64,000 nucleotides of DNA from Armigeres subalbatus (GCF_024139115.2 NC_085141.1:368737925-368801924); one strand, 5' to 3'. Counted from the stretch's first letter, positions 22,236-34,962 are shown. The notes: generated from the sequence alone by a model not told the origin. Made by a program: numbers and translations.

Positions 22236-22625
22236 ATCTGGGGATAAGATGCGCGGCTACAAAGCAAGACCATGCTGAGGGTGGCTGGGTTCGATTCCCT
22301 GTTCCGGTCTACATAGACAATTTTCGGATTGGAAATTGTCTCGACTTCCCTGGGCATAAAAGTATCATCGTGTTAGCCTCATGATATACGAATGCAAAAA
22401 ATGATAACTTCCCTAGCAGCACACATGTTCCACATAGGTTATTGCAACTTATGTTAGACCGGATTCAGTCACAATGAAGTTGCTGCAACCATTTTTATCT
22501 GACTTGTGCCGCTCGGGTTGGCTTAGAAACCTCGCAGTTAATAACTGTGAATGTGCTTAATGGACACTAAGCTGCGAGGCGGCAATGTCCCATTGGGGGA
22601 TGTTATGCCCATGTTATAAGTAGAT
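22236..22625 (+). mobile_element. tRNA-derived SINE resembling Feilai, with MITE insertion
   Basis: GATGCGCGGCTACAAAGCAA, consensus B-box GGTTCGATTCC at 22288-22298, GACAATTTTCGGATTGGAAA, CTCGACTTCCCTGGGCATAA, then, after the MITE at 22411-22517, GGCTTAGAAACCTCGCAGTT and a CTAAGCTGCGAGGC tail region. This is the best SINE copy in the window; transcription would be by RNA polymerase III. It sits inside the diverged tandem repeat of the same region. Confidence 0.8.
22411..22517. mobile_element. 107-bp MITE inside the SINE (CCTAGCAGCACA family)
   Basis: Begins CCCTAGCAGCACACATG and ends CTTGTGCCGCTCGGG. Removing it rejoins the SINE phrase GATAACTT-GGCTTAG with a TT shared at both sides, so the target duplication may be 2 bp. 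Sister copy at 4128-4230. Confidence 0.7.
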
Positions 22626-23245
22626 AAGCTATCTAGTAACGCGTGTAGACCTTAAGGCATATACTCCAGAAAATTCTTTGACGAACTGGACAAAACCAAC
22701 TATTGGAGGTATATCTAAAAAGGTATATTTCAAAAAGAGATAACAGCCATTTAGCTACGCATGTAGACTTCAATTCCTATACTCTAGGGAATTCTTGAAT
22801 GACCTGGAAAGAAACAGCTATTTAAGAGGTGTCCACTTTGGTTTAGTAGATCATATAGGGCATGAGTCATTTTCAAAAAGACATAACAGTCCTTTCGTTG
22901 CACATAAAGACCTTCAGGCCTATACTCCAGGAAATTTTTGGATGACCTAGAACGGAACAGTTATTGGTGGCATATTCAATTCGATTTTACGGTTTTAAAA
23001 GGGATAACAACCGTTTGATTCCGCATGTAGACCTTAAGACTTACACTCCAGTGAATTCTTGAATGACCTGAAACACAACAGTTATGGAAGGCAATTTTTA
23101 TTTTGTTTCCTAGATCAAATAGGACATGAACCAGTGTTTAAAAGAGATATCAGTCCTTTGGTTTTGTGTGTAGATCTTAAGGTTTTGGTTACGCGTGTAG
23201 ACTCCTGGGAATTCTTGGATGACCTGGAATGGAACACGGGTTGAC
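22626..23245. repeat. Diverged tandem repeat, about 110-155 bp unit
   Basis: Phrases like GCATGTAGACCTTAAG, TATACTCCAGGAAATTCTT, GGATGACCTGGAA and GGAACAGTTATTGG recur about five times (near 22645, 22765, 22905, 23022, 23185). A partial unit also lies just left of the SINE (22195-22235), so the SINE inserted into the array. A stray partial unit is at 11600-11655. Confidence 0.65.
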
Positions 23246-23637
23246 GGCAAATGTTAAAGATGCAAAGAGCTACTTAGTTCTTTGGGTTTCTAAGTTTTGC
23301 TCCTTATAGGTTTACTATTGGATGACAATATTGCTTCAAATTCTTTCTACATCACGTGCCGTAAAAATAGGGACGTGAAACTAAGTGACGTATAAAAATG
23401 TGCCGTAAAAAGAGGGTTGAGTGTAATATTTTTTTCAGCGAGAGCAAGAAAAAACTCTGTTAATTGTTTCCTTAAAATATACAAAAAAGGAGGACAAAAA
23501 CAATTCTAGGCCCAGTGACATTATACTACGCCTGTCAAGTTGCTCTCAGGTTGGTTCAGGCTTAGAAGTCTTAATACACGCTCTTCGTCCCAGTTCTGTT
23601 CAAATTGCATTTCTACCTACGCCTCCACAAGCATTGT
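23246..23637. other. No gene seen
   Basis: Unassigned AT-rich DNA. Confidence 0.4.
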
Positions 23638-23642
23638 CCAGG

Positions 23643-23725
23643 GGCCTCATTGTGCATCTCCTTTCGACAGCTCTTTCGCATGACAGTTTGCATGATTTGC
23701 TCGAGTCGAGATGCGCAATGCCACC
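23643..23725. mobile_element. 83-bp MITE of the GGTGGCATTG family, copy 1
   Basis: Left end GGCCTCATTGTGCATCTC and right end GAGATGCGCAATGCCACC are inverted repeats. Flanks are CCAGG (23638-23642... left edge) and CCATG (23726-23730), a 5-bp duplication with one mismatch. It is an inverted sister of 34743-34820, sharing the interior CTTTCGACAGCTCTTT. Confidence 0.65.
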
Positions 23726-23730
23726 CCATG

Positions 23731-25562
23731 TCTTCTGTCCGTAAAGGACTACTACCGGTTTGGTGAGCGTTTTGGGGACCAACGCAAGTGTAAACAAGCA
23801 CTTATTTGGAGACTTTGAGAGAAAACCTATGGGTTTCAAATTTTTATTATTATTATAATTTAATCAGATTAAATCATGACAGTGATCCGACTAATGATCA
23901 CCGACGTTATCGCGATTAAGAATATCATGCATTAAAATCCTCCAGTGATGGTATCGTGTCGATTTTGAACTATTTCGCATATCTAAAACTTTGTCAAAAA
24001 GCCTTATTGGTGAAAAACTAGCATTGTTTCGATATTTAGCTGGACCTCACTTTAACAAGCGCATTCCTGCGCCCCACTCTCGTGACTTACTGCCAAAGAT
24101 AGACAACAATCATTAGGGGCTGCAATTCATGGAGCTTGGGTCGCAATATGGAATCTTGCCGTCCGTTGCATTCCATTCTACGCTACAAAAGGAAGCGAAG
24201 AGACAGGAGTTGGAAAAAAAGTTGCCCCAGTCATGTTAGGTCATTACTGTCGACGACGGGATCCGGATGATGAAGCAAATAATGCATTAGTTATTATTTA
24301 AATGGAATACATTGTTGGTTTTTGAATCATTCCTTTCAACCTGGAGTTTTTTTTTTCTTTCAAGAAGTTCCCATTTGCAGCGATCATGGTCACAGTGATC
24401 ACTGCAATCGCGATTGCATCAATCGGTCCGGGTTGCGATACTGATTTTGACGAATTGTTGTGACATCCGACCAAAGAAGGGGAGATGTTTCGCCATCAAA
24501 CCAGTCAGCGTGCCGCCGCCGCCACGCCGGTGCTGTGTGAGCCGGCGGCTATAATTCACTTTGATGAAGATAACCCACCGCCGCCGAACCCATGATGTGT
24601 GTGCGGTTAAACGCTGCTAAAGTGCACGCCTGCCTCAACCGGGGGAGCCTACGCTTCCAACCCAACATGTGGGCAGCAGTCAACAACGCGGTGGCAGCAA
24701 CTAAAACGACTAAAAACACAAAACTTGTGTGTGTACAAATTAAAACCGCTAATTACCGCAGCAAACGTTCGCGCGCAGTTCGCACTGTAGCGGTTCACGT
24801 GTGAACAAATCACTTTTCTTTACTACTTGATGATGACCATAACGGCCGGCGGTGATGACCATCGTCGTGACGCGGCAGCTGGCTGCTCGTATGGGGAAAG
24901 ACGCCGGCCGCCCTGCGCCGAGCTCATCTGTCATAACTAAGTAAGCAGCAGAAGCAGCGAACTGTGCGCCAACCAAAGTCAACGGTCGTCATCACTGCAG
25001 GCAGCAGCGCGGTTGCCAACGATAACCTTTCGAACGAGGGGGCTTTTGGCTTTTGCTAAACTGATGCACAATCCCATCGCATCGCATGAGTCGAGTTGTG
25101 TCGCGGGTCAACAACAAAGGGTTGCGTTGTTTTGCCAGTGCTTCAGTTCTAGTGAAGTCATCGTTTGGAATAGAAACATGTTCTACAGCGACGCAATGAT
25201 GGTCATTAGTAGGTAACACATCAATAGGTTAACTAGCGATTGTGCACCAGTTAGACACAACTTGATGAGGGTAAATATTTTACTTTCGAACTATTGAGCA
25301 AATAAATAAGGCAACACGTTAAGTAAAATGTGATTGGGTTAAAATAAGCAGCAACATTTTTATGTTCAGATTCTTATGACAGCGTATAGAATTGATGGAA
25401 AAGATTTACACCTAGAGGGACTGCCTGACACTGACGAATCGATTTCCAAGTCGTTTTTTTTTAATCTTACATCTGAACAAATAGCACTGATTCAACTATT
25501 TGACTCCACAATACACGGTTCAACGCCACATCTCTCCATTTTCGTTATGAAAATTATTTTAA
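23731..25562. other. Unassigned; GC-rich block without a supported gene
   Basis: 24480-25150 is GC-rich with GCCGCCGCCACGCC at 24512-24525 and several short open frames on both strands. No domain, no credible start and no splice pattern I can defend. It could be a host promoter or untranslated region. Confidence 0.4.
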
Positions 25563-25740
25563 GCTTTTAGTGGAATGTATTTACTTGTCATAAGACGAGT
25601 TTGTACTATTCCATTTTATTCCACTACTTTATTGTACCTTTGACAGATACGTACTTCGACCTCAACAGCAAGGCCGTCTTCAGTGTCTCGTACTTGACTA
25701 ACTTGACTCGTCAAGTACAAGACACTGAAGCAGCCCTGTC
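25563..25740. repeat. Palindromic TTCAGTGTCTCGTACTTGAC family, copy 2
   Basis: One full arm (TAGTGGAATGTATTTACTTG, ACGAGTTTGTACTATTCC, TTTGACAGATACG, TTCAGTGTCTCGTACTTGAC) is followed by the start of the inverted arm (GTCAAGTACAAGACACTGAA), forming a near-perfect hairpin at 25678-25727. Confidence 0.7.
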
Positions 25741-25839
25741 GTCGTAAAATTTGGGGTACTTAGTCGTCTATTTTTTAAGGGGGCGCTCATACAATAAGAC
25801 AATTTTGAGGGCGCATATTCGAAAACTAAGAATTTCGGT

Positions 25840-27430
25840 GGGACTAGGGTTTAGAAGTTCGGTTCGGGAAACTGCGAATCTCAACTTCACCGGAAGCATA
25901 CGCATACACGTCGATGTGCTGTAATACCACGGATTTGGCATCGTAGCGTTGCAGGGGGTGTGTTGGAAGGGATCAATGGTGCGAATGATTAGAAGTAAGC
26001 GCCATCTACCAGAGCTGCGGCAACACACGCGAGCTGGAAACATTTTTCAACGTGATGGGCGATATGCAAGGAGCGTGATCGGGTGGTAACCGATCATTAA
26101 GAGGTTCTAAATCCGGGTCATCAACTATAGCATAATCATCGTCCATAGCCCACTCCGGAAGCACTGAATATTATAAGGACGCATTCTACGCACAGCTCAA
26201 ACATAAATTCGAAAGCTGCCCAAGCCAATACGTTAAAATCATCATGAGGCATGTAAATGCTCTGCTCAGGTTGATCAGGGGGAGGAGTTCAGAAAGACTA
26301 TTGCAAAGTTCAGCGCCCACTGGTTGACGAAGGAAAGCGGACTACGGATAATTAATTACGCGGCCTTCAATAATGTGGCTATTCCTAGCACCTTCTTTTA
26401 GCACACCAATCAATATTGGTATACTTGGAGGTCAACACTGCAGAAACAATAACAAACATATTGATGGATGGTACTTCTCACACATTATCGACGTCAGGAT
26501 CTATCTTGACACTAACATCGACTGTCTAGGAATGGTTAAACTGCAAGCATAACTATTCGTCATCAACAATGTTCGGTAACGACGGCCGCCTCGGTACAAC
26601 CTAGAGTGACTGAAGCAACCTGATGTCTCCATTGCATATGTGCAGCATCTTAAAGCAGCGTCGCGGAAGAAGGGTAGCTCGATGGGGCTTTCTTGAGTAC
26701 ATTTGGGGCCTCTGTTGAAGTGCAGTTGAAGCAGTCATTAGCGACGCAGTATAAAACAATATTAGGTATGTGTGACAAAGTTGACGAAACTATTGGTTCG
26801 ACGAAGAGTGCAGATAGATTTTGGAGAAGAAGGACGCAGTGCGGGCGGTCGCGCTGCAACAAGGAACCAGGGACATTGTGGAATGCTGTAGACGAAAACG
26901 GAGACAGCAGAGCCGCTTCTTCCAGAAGAAGAAACATTGCCTGGAACAAGCGAAGTGCGAGGAAATGGAACACCTGTGCCGTTCTCAAGAAACGTTCTAT
27001 CAGAAGCTCAACGCATACCGCAAAGGCTACGTGTTATCGGAAGAAGGAAGTGGCACTTCAAGGAATACTTAAATCCCGCTGAGAGCACAAGCGGTGAAAG
27101 TCAAGGCAGCGGAGAAGGCGAGCCAGTTCAGCGAACGTTGGAAACTTAACAGCCTCAAACTTTAAGAAAATTGAAGAACCTACAGCCCAATAGCATCGAT
27201 GCAGCTGATAAGGATTATATCTGAACTGAATTCATCAAGATGATCCCGGAAAGCTATCCACTTGTCTTCACAGACTGGTATTCAGAATCTAGAAAATTGA
27301 CCAGCTACCGGGGAACTGGGTGGAAGTAATGGGAGCTTTCGAGCGATGACCATCCTAAATGCCACCTGCAAAGTGATATCCCAGATCATCATTCGTCATC
27401 TGAACGGACCCTGCCTTATTCAGAACTAGC
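25840..27430 (+). pseudogene. Old RTE-clade relic (endonuclease to early reverse transcriptase)
   Basis: Short blocks match the RTE architecture in order: an endonuclease-like start (GCATCGTAGCGTTGCAGG, near 25940, coding the IVALQ-type motif), then the linker also present at 50090-50500 (GAAACTATTGGTTCGACGAA, GGAGAAGAAGGACGCAG), and finally reverse transcriptase phrases (AGCTACCGGGGAACTGGGTG, TTTCGAGCGATGACCATCCT) to about 27430. Stops and indels break every frame; no frame exceeds about 130 codons. It is closely related to the fragment at 49872-50902 but far more decayed. No 3' end is present; the catalytic palm is not preserved. Confidence 0.75.
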
Positions 27431-27754
27431 ACTACTTTTTTTTTGAAATTCCTGATCATAATACAGTGGTTTACAGTTCGTGTAAGTCATATTTGTCCAT
27501 ACTATTTTTCCATTATACTACAAATTTGGATGCTAAAATGGAAAACCAGCAACAAAAAGTTACATGACTACATTTTACTCAATTCAAGTTTGGGTGGTTT
27601 GTCGAGCTATGCAATGGGGCACGATAGCATGGAATATGATTGTTCTCTGCATCGACATACATTTTTGGCAAGAATGAATAAATTAGACTGAATTATTTTG
27701 GTACAAATTTATCATAAACTTGATTTTTGCAACTAGTTTCAACATATTATTGCA

Positions 27755-28070
27755 CTATTATTGCACTTGTCATAAGAATTAAGAATTAATAAAGAATTAA
27801 TAATATCACATTTTATTTAACGACTTCATTTGGGACTTTACAGACACGTTTTTCGATCTCAGTAGAAATATTGACTTCAGTGTCTCGTACTTGACTCCAC
27901 TTAGTTATACTTGATTAGTCCTAGAACGTAGTCAAGTCAAGAATAACACACTGTCAAGGATCTTACGAAGTTCTAGATATATATCTGTAAAATTACAATC
28001 TAGCGGTGGAATGAAATGGAATAATACTAAATAACTCGTATGTCAAGTAAATATATCCCACAAAAAGCTC
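27755..28070. repeat. Palindromic TTCAGTGTCTCGTACTTGAC family, copy 3 (both arms)
   Basis: The left arm (ACTTGTCATAAGA ... GACTTCAGTGTCTCGTACTT) and a diverged inverted right arm (AGTCAAGTCAAG ... AACTCGTATGTCAAGTAAAT) are both present, separated by about 40 bp. This copy shows that the family is a foldback-type element of about 315 bp. Confidence 0.65.
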
Positions 28071-29829
28071 TAAACAGTTTTCTATTCAAATATGTCAAAT
28101 GTTTGCAGCGCCGCATTCTAGATCAATTTATGTATGATCGTTTTAAAGTTCAAACATCTCTTACTACTCATCAAATGTTTACATACTCATGAATTTCGAG
28201 CTGTGGTATATATTCTTTTCTGTATGTGAACTTAAACCGGATTGAAAGCATAAGATTTTTTTTGCAAATCGGCCATTCCGTTGGCTAGTTTAATCGTGAT
28301 AAAGGAAACCCCAACTCTTTTTTTATTAATTTAGATAATTTTTATTTATGGAAATTTTTTTCGCCTCCGCTTAACTCTTAGGGGGTTTTTACTAACCCGC
28401 TTAAACATGGTTCACGATCAACTTTATTGGCTTGTCGATAGTTGGACATGTTCATCTTGCTGTTAATTTAGGTGAGTTAAAAAAAACATGTTGAGAAGTT
28501 CATTTTGAGCGACTTTCAGTTCACTTTTGTCTAGTGCACATATTGTATCTCTAAGCTAGAGTCCTATAAGAAGAGTACCGCCATGTTTTACGTTTGACAG
28601 GTCTCCTGCTCGTTTGGAACGCGCATTTGTATGAAACTGACAGATGATTCTGTTCCAATTCTGACACTTGACGGCACTGTTATTATAGTCACTGTACTCT
28701 AAGCCATGGCATATCTCTAGATGGCAAGCAGCACGTGGTGTTTTCAAAGCGCAACGCGTGTTGCCAATGATGATGACAATGATAATGATTGCTTACGCTC
28801 TCCACTGTTCAGCGGCAGAGCTCTCTTCAACTCACGCATTCGGCGTGTTACAGACAGCGCAGCGTTACGTCGATGGTTGGCTGCACTCACTCTCTCGTGC
28901 CGGCGATGGCGGTGACGGCAGCGACGACGGCGACAGGCGCTCTTTCGTTTGGTCAGAAAGACGTCATGTCATGTCAGTTTTACTGTGGGTGCGTAGAGTC
29001 GTTAGGGTCGGTGTACCAGTAATGATACTTACCTGGTGATAATAAACGTGATAAATTAAGACTATTTTATTAAACTAATTTATTAAACTAATTAAACTAA
29101 TGAGGCACAAATTTCGTCGTTTTTTCTCACTGACTTGCGAGGAAAAGAGACACATGCCTGACACATGACACAATTGCTACTCATCCATTTGTTTTAAATT
29201 GGATGTAAAACTGATGAATCGAAAGCTTGGTTAAAAGTCTTCCTTTTCTATTTTTTATTAAAAAATGTTTAAATAATACATGTATATTTGTTTTCTATTC
29301 GAAATTACTTACTCCAATAAATGGTATATGTGTAGTCCGCCCTTGATCGCATATTTGTAACATTTGCATTTTTTGCTATTTTGAGTTAGGCTCAAAATGG
29401 TACATTTTGCTGCCGATGATTTCCTCTGCAAAAAGTGTTTGCAGATTTTTTTGGAAAGTAAATTAGATTTCCATACTAATCCATATTACAAACTTTATCG
29501 TTCCATTTTCCCTTGCATTGCAGTGTTCTACAAAATACAATAGCGCGCATACTGAAGTGTTGAATATAGTGAGCATTATGCTATACAACAATATTCATTA
29601 CGTCAATTTATGATATTAGGGCACTGGATTCAACATTTTCCTTAACTTCAGTAAGTTATTGGAACATGAATAAATTATAATAGCGATTCCGTATAGGATA
29701 CAACATTTTGTGACATAATCTGAGGTTTATGGTATAATCTATAGAATTTGCTAATGGTAAAAAGTAGGGAAGAAAGACTTATAGCCGACATATGGATTAG
29801 ATAAATCGTATTCCGTACTATTATGTGTA
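28071..29829. other. No gene supported
   Basis: AT-rich except 28720-29010, which has short open frames on the plus strand. 28596-28616 matches the interior of the inverted repeat at 133-259. No recognisable domain. Confidence 0.4.
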
Positions 29830-30177
29830 CTAAACAGTCACTAATGCTGTTACTGGTACAACTACCCTAGGGCGTGTTTTGTTTCGCCCGTCAGTGCGGG
29901 TTTGAATACTGCGGGCGAAAGTTGATTTTTCTGCTCCGGATAGCAAGAAAAATAATTCGTTAGTGCGGTGCGTGTCGTGTAAATTCTGTGTTTTCTCTTC
30001 GTCGCGAGAAAACAATTGGTGTGCCATCTGTAGTGCGAATCGTTTCGGTTGACGTTCGTTTGCGGAAGCCACCGGGTATGCTTCGTGTAAGATTTTGCAA
30101 GTTTTGTGTTTATTAAAGGAGACTTTCAGCCCTAGTCGGTCGTTGAGTTGGTCGGCGAATGCCTGGGGAACTTTCAA
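29830..30177 (-). other. Unassigned 115-codon open frame
   Basis: A minus-strand frame of 115 codons with balanced, non-repetitive composition (for example FADQLNDRLGLKVSFNKHK and FALQMAHQLFSRDEEKTQNL). I do not recognise the family. It lies in unique-looking DNA away from satellites, so it is one of the few frames that might be a host exon or an uncatalogued element gene. The ATG at 30177 is not supported by any start context I can judge, and a preceding AG could equally be a splice acceptor. Confidence 0.3.
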
Positions 30178-30650
30178 TTAGTCATATAATTCAGTTGTTT
30201 GTCAAATACAAGGTATGTGCCGGATGTAGGATAATCATTAGAATCAAATTAATTTAATGAAAAGGCTTTTTTAGAAAAGTATGAGAAAGTACACATACAT
30301 TTAAGGGTCATTTCTTGCGTGTACGTTATTTTGTAAACAAACATTGATTTATTACGATTTCCTACTAAACTGATATACTTAACTGTTAAAAAAGCTCTAT
30401 TATTCGGACACTCAAGGGACACTGTTTATTATTAGGACACATAGGATTTTCTTAGGAAATAGTCCTGAAATGCCAATATTTATTTGAACTTCAAATGAAT
30501 GTTATGGTAATAAATATCTTCTGCCATTTGAGGTAATGGTGCTAATAGTGGTGGCATAATTGCAACCATAGAAGACAATATTAAAAACAATGCTTTTAAA
30601 GCAAAATGCACAAGCTTTAGTTTAATGCAAATTCGTACAAAAAGTTTTAT
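30178..30650. other. No gene seen
   Basis: AT-rich unassigned DNA. Confidence 0.4.
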
Positions 30651-31700
30651 AAAAATTTTAATTTTGATAATTTGTTCGAGAAAGTATTCGGAGATTCTTT
30701 TCAGAGGAAGGAAAAATCTCCAGAAGTTTCTTCGAAGATTTTGCTGAAAAAATCCGAGAACTCTTTCAAACATTCCACCAAGAATGCCTACTGAAATATC
30801 CATAGTAATTCCCTCAAAATTTCAAGCATTGTTCTTGAAACTTGCAAAAATTCACCCGAAAATTGTGAAAATTCTTCTTCATTGGCTCTATATTCCATAC
30901 TATTAGCATTTACACAGTTATTAATTGAATGCTTTTCTATGCCAATTGCATGAGTAAGTATGTATCTTGAGTTACAATCACAATGGAGACACTATGCCCA
31001 GGGAGCCAAGAAAGTTTCCCACCCGAAAACATCGTAGGCCGAAACAAGAATCAAAGTCGCAAAGCTAACCGGTGACCATTCTTCAGAAATATCCCTATAA
31101 ATTGTTCCATCAATTCCGATATTCTTCTAGAATTGTTCTCGGAAGATCTTTGGTGCATTCTCCGCAAGTTCCTCTAGGAGCTGCCGTTGGAATTCTTTCA
31201 TAAATTCCTTCATTAATTGCCTTAAGAAATTTCCCTTAGTACCGTTTTGACTCAAATCCTAAATTTGACTTATATTCCGAACTCTCGCTTTTAAATGGCC
31301 GTTTTAGCTTTATTCGCGCAATTCTTTCTATAGAATTTTGAATTCGTTTGTAATCTTGATCCTTCGTACTTAAAACCGATGCAAAATTAAGTAAAATTAT
31401 GCAAAATCGCCAGTGTTTGGAATAAGAGTCATTTTCAGGATTTGAGTCAAAACGGTTTTCTCTAGAAATTTTATGTGCAATTCCTTCTAGCGTTCATCAA
31501 CAAATCTCTTTAAAATTCCTTCTGATTGTTTTGAATTATCCACTATTTCTTCCTCGAAATAAAAAAATTTGGAATGGTTCCAAAAAAAATCTAAATCATC
31601 TCATGAATAATTTTATAAAGGAGTACTTGGAGAAATTTTCGAAGTAATTGGTGAATGAATACCTGATGGGGTTATTTTTGATTGAATTCAGTAGTAAATC
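30650..31700. repeat. Scattered relics of the GGAATTCC-type satellite
   Basis: Short phrases such as TTGGAATTCTTTCATAAATTC, AGTTCCTCTAGGAGC and TTCTTCGAAGATTTTGC resemble the decayed array at 13795-16255 but are more diverged and interspersed with unrelated AT-rich DNA. Confidence 0.4.
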
Positions 31701-33130
31701 CCGACGGGGTTCAAATATGTTTTTGTGATTCAACACTTAATTCGCAACTAAAACAAATTTACATTTTTCTCATATTCTACAAAAAAGAATACTAATGTAA
31801 TTTGTTAAGCACACGTTTTCCATAATGTTTACCTTTTTTTGCCATAAAACTTAAATTTTGTTTAACAATATAAAAATGCAATTTTATTTTTCTCTCTCCA
31901 ATTTTATTTGTTGTCATAGACAATTAATGACTGCATAAGCCTGTAATTTGAAAAGTACAGTCATATATTTATGTATGTTTGGCATTTCTGTTCTTTTATA
32001 TTCCTCTAGTCTAGTGTTTATTCATATACTATCCATGTTTGACACGCACTTGAGACACGACATAAACTTGTATTGGTCTGTTGGAGAATATTATAAAATA
32101 AAAGAATTATTTTCGATCCAGTTTGATCGAGAAGGTACGGAAGTGCGGTAATTTTGGATTTGCTTGGCAGAAATTTGATTTCTGAATGTGGCATCAATTT
32201 AGAGGCAGATTCTTTCGAGAGTGTCGCGAAACGTGAAAGAATTATTAATGTTTTGTTTAGCAGATGTTGTTTTGCTGAATCACTGTGAATTCGCATGTTT
32301 CATCGTGTGAAGAAGTATGATAAACGAAGCAGATCGATAATCAAAATGTGTTGTTGATAGGCATATAAGTTTCGAATAATGCCGAAGAGTTATATCTGAC
32401 GTGTTTAACTAAATCGTGCTATCGATGTGTGTTAGGCACGTCAATTCTATAAAGAAGATCGCGAAGAGCTAAAAAGTGATCAGAAATTCTGTAGTCATGT
32501 ATGTTATCGATTGGCACGGCGATTTGGAAGATTCTCGAAGAACGAAGAAGTCATATAGCAGGAATTATGTTGACGCTTACGGGTCCGCGACGTTAGGCAT
32601 AATTCTGCCATCTTTATGTCATAAGTTGTTCTTTGGACCATTTTATGTCTATCGTCCGTTATACCTGACGTAGTAATACGTAACGTACATGTGCGTAACA
32701 AGGTATACCCGACGCTTGCTACAAAACTGCAAAGCGCAAAAGCGTTATTTCTGATGTGCTCACCAGAAACGTGCTATCACCTAGCACCCCAGTTCAATGA
32801 AGAAGATTAGAAAGTGCATAAGAGTGATTTATTCAGTGATTTGTTTAGCAATATGTGCATGAAAATATGGAGAAAAAATAAGAAAAGAAAATGTTCACCT
32901 GTTAGTGTGTGTTGGAACGTGCAAAAGAGTGAAAATTATCACGTCTGAGACGTGTTGTCAGCGGCAGCGATGTGGCAGCATGACGGCACCGTTAGAATTC
33001 TGGAACTGCAGTGGCACGGTACCGTTAATCGACGTAAAGTTGGCGTGAGTTATTCTTTATTATAATAATGTCTTAATATATTCAATATAATTCAATATAA
33101 TCTGATCCTTGTTTTGATTTTTGGGTGATT
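31701..33130. other. Unassigned; possible non-coding exon with a donor-like site
   Basis: 32380-33050 is less AT-rich and non-repetitive. GTTGGC-GTGAGT at about 33039-33050 fits a 5' splice site. No coding frame of note. Confidence 0.25.
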
Positions 33131-34171
33131 CTACACGATATAATAGGTACCACATGAGCATGAAATTGCATTCTCACCAAGGTGTTCATATAGCGGATAA
33201 ATTCCTTGTTATGCCTCCCTCGCACGTTATTAAAAACAAAAAGCCTCAGAAAGGCCAAAATATCACTGTAAAAGGATAGATTCCACTACTTCCATCAATT
33301 CACATATATTTGCGTTCGTTTTTATGCATTGCATCAATTTATAAAATTAAAATGATACATTTTGAATTTTTCTTGGCAAAAAATGGCTTTTGTATATATC
33401 CGGGCCCTCTATAAAAAGTTTGTTTTTGTAGCGATCATATATCCTTTACGTATACTTAGTATACGAGAAAAGAAAAAAACACATTAGAAGGATCAGAGAT
33501 GTTACTTCATGTAAAGTACCATGACTGTGACGTTCGTCACTTTTATTCGTTTCTATTTCAACGATGCTTTTTTTGTTTTTCACTTATAACTTTTTGGAAT
33601 AAATTCGTGTTTATATGTTCAAGGCCCTTGGAAAAAATCCTTTAAAAATGTCTGGAATGGCTGCAATGCATCAAAATAAATGCGAGACGGTGAAAATAAT
33701 GGAATCTATTCTTCTAACAGTCTATTTTGATAGCTCTAAGGAGTTCTTTTATTACATTTTATAATGTGCAAGAAATGGTAATCTGTTTGTTAATCATTTA
33801 CGATCAAACTAGGTCCAAAGAATTGTATATCAATAATTGTTTTGGCCGAACCGAAAAAAAACGAATTTCAAAATGAACATAAAAAAATACTGACAAATTA
33901 ATTTTCAGAGGGTAAGAGAATTTCATAACGTAACGAAGCAATTTATAAACACAAGCGGAATATTACTACTTGTATCAAACTCGACTCTCATTTGGGGCTG
34001 TTCACACATTACGTGATTCAAAAAGGCAGTATCCCTCCTCTCGTATTGTTTTAGGTATGCATAATTTAATTAAACAAACCCTTCTCTTACCCTACAGTAT
34101 TACGTGATGATGATAATTTTTGTTTAACGTTTGTAAGAAATATTATTTATTCACTTCTGTTTCTTCATAAA
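33131..34171. other. No gene seen
   Basis: AT-rich. GTATACGAGAAAAG at 33461-33474 looks like an isolated right end of the GCCTTTCTCG family. Confidence 0.4.
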
Positions 34172-34514
34172 AAAACCGGATTAATCCACCTAGCGTTGGT
34201 GGTGCCTTTCTCGCATTTAATTAAGACACCTCCTTATATGGGGCTTATATGGTTCGAAGTACCATTTTCTTCATCACTTTTAAACGCAATGACCGATCGT
34301 TATCAAATTCAAAAGTAATCAACAAGGCTTTGTCCTCTATCGAATAAAACTTGTTGCGAGAAAATCGGTTAAGGATTACGAAAAGTTGTCTAATGTTCGT
34401 CGAGCTGAGTCGATTGGTATATAACACTATAGGTCTCAGAGGCTTCTATAAAAGATTCGTTGTCGGAGTAAAATGATAACTTTTCGGTACAACTTCATTG
34501 TACGGGAAAGGAAA
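34172..34514. mobile_element. GCCTTTCTCG-family inverted-repeat element, about 340 bp
   Basis: The left end GATTAATCCACCTAGCG...GTGCCTTTCTCG (GCCTTTCTCG at 34204-34213) and right end TTGTACGGGAAAGG (34500-34512) are inverted repeats. The right half contains GAGCTGAGTCGATTGGTATA, shared with 951 and 47675. No coding capacity. Confidence 0.6.
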
Positions 34515-34742
34515 AAATGGAGGATATTGTTGCCGACAACGCACAATATCGTAATGCTAGTAATCACGATTCGACTCCATTCTATCGTAACTTGTACATG
34601 AATCGACTAACAGCATGTATTTACATATACATATTAAGCTTGTGACGAGCTTCTACTATAATTTTCATCGTGTGAGTGATGAGCTGTAAGTTGTTACACC
34701 GATTTTGCACATCTCGCTCTCTTTTAATCAGGGGTGGCATTG

Positions 34743-34820
34743 CGCACCTCGACACGAAACGAGCAAACCATGCAACAAGTCATACCAAAGAGCTGTCGAA
34801 AGGAGATGCGCAATGATGCC
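34743..34820. mobile_element. 78-bp MITE of the GGTGGCATTG family, copy 2
   Basis: Left end GGTGGCATTGCGCACCTCGA and right end GAGATGCGCAATGATGCC are inverted repeats. Flanks are TCAGG (34738-34742) and CCAGG (34821-34825), four of five matching. Confidence 0.65.
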
Positions 34821-34962
34821 CCAGGGTAGCTCACTATCCGAAACGTTTCACACGAATGAGGGTGGAGAGCGCAAAAAGCATAGCTCACCGACATCCTGAC
34901 TTTTCAGACAAGAGAGGCTTCAATTGATAACAGAAACTATTGACACAGTAACCGTGGAAGAG

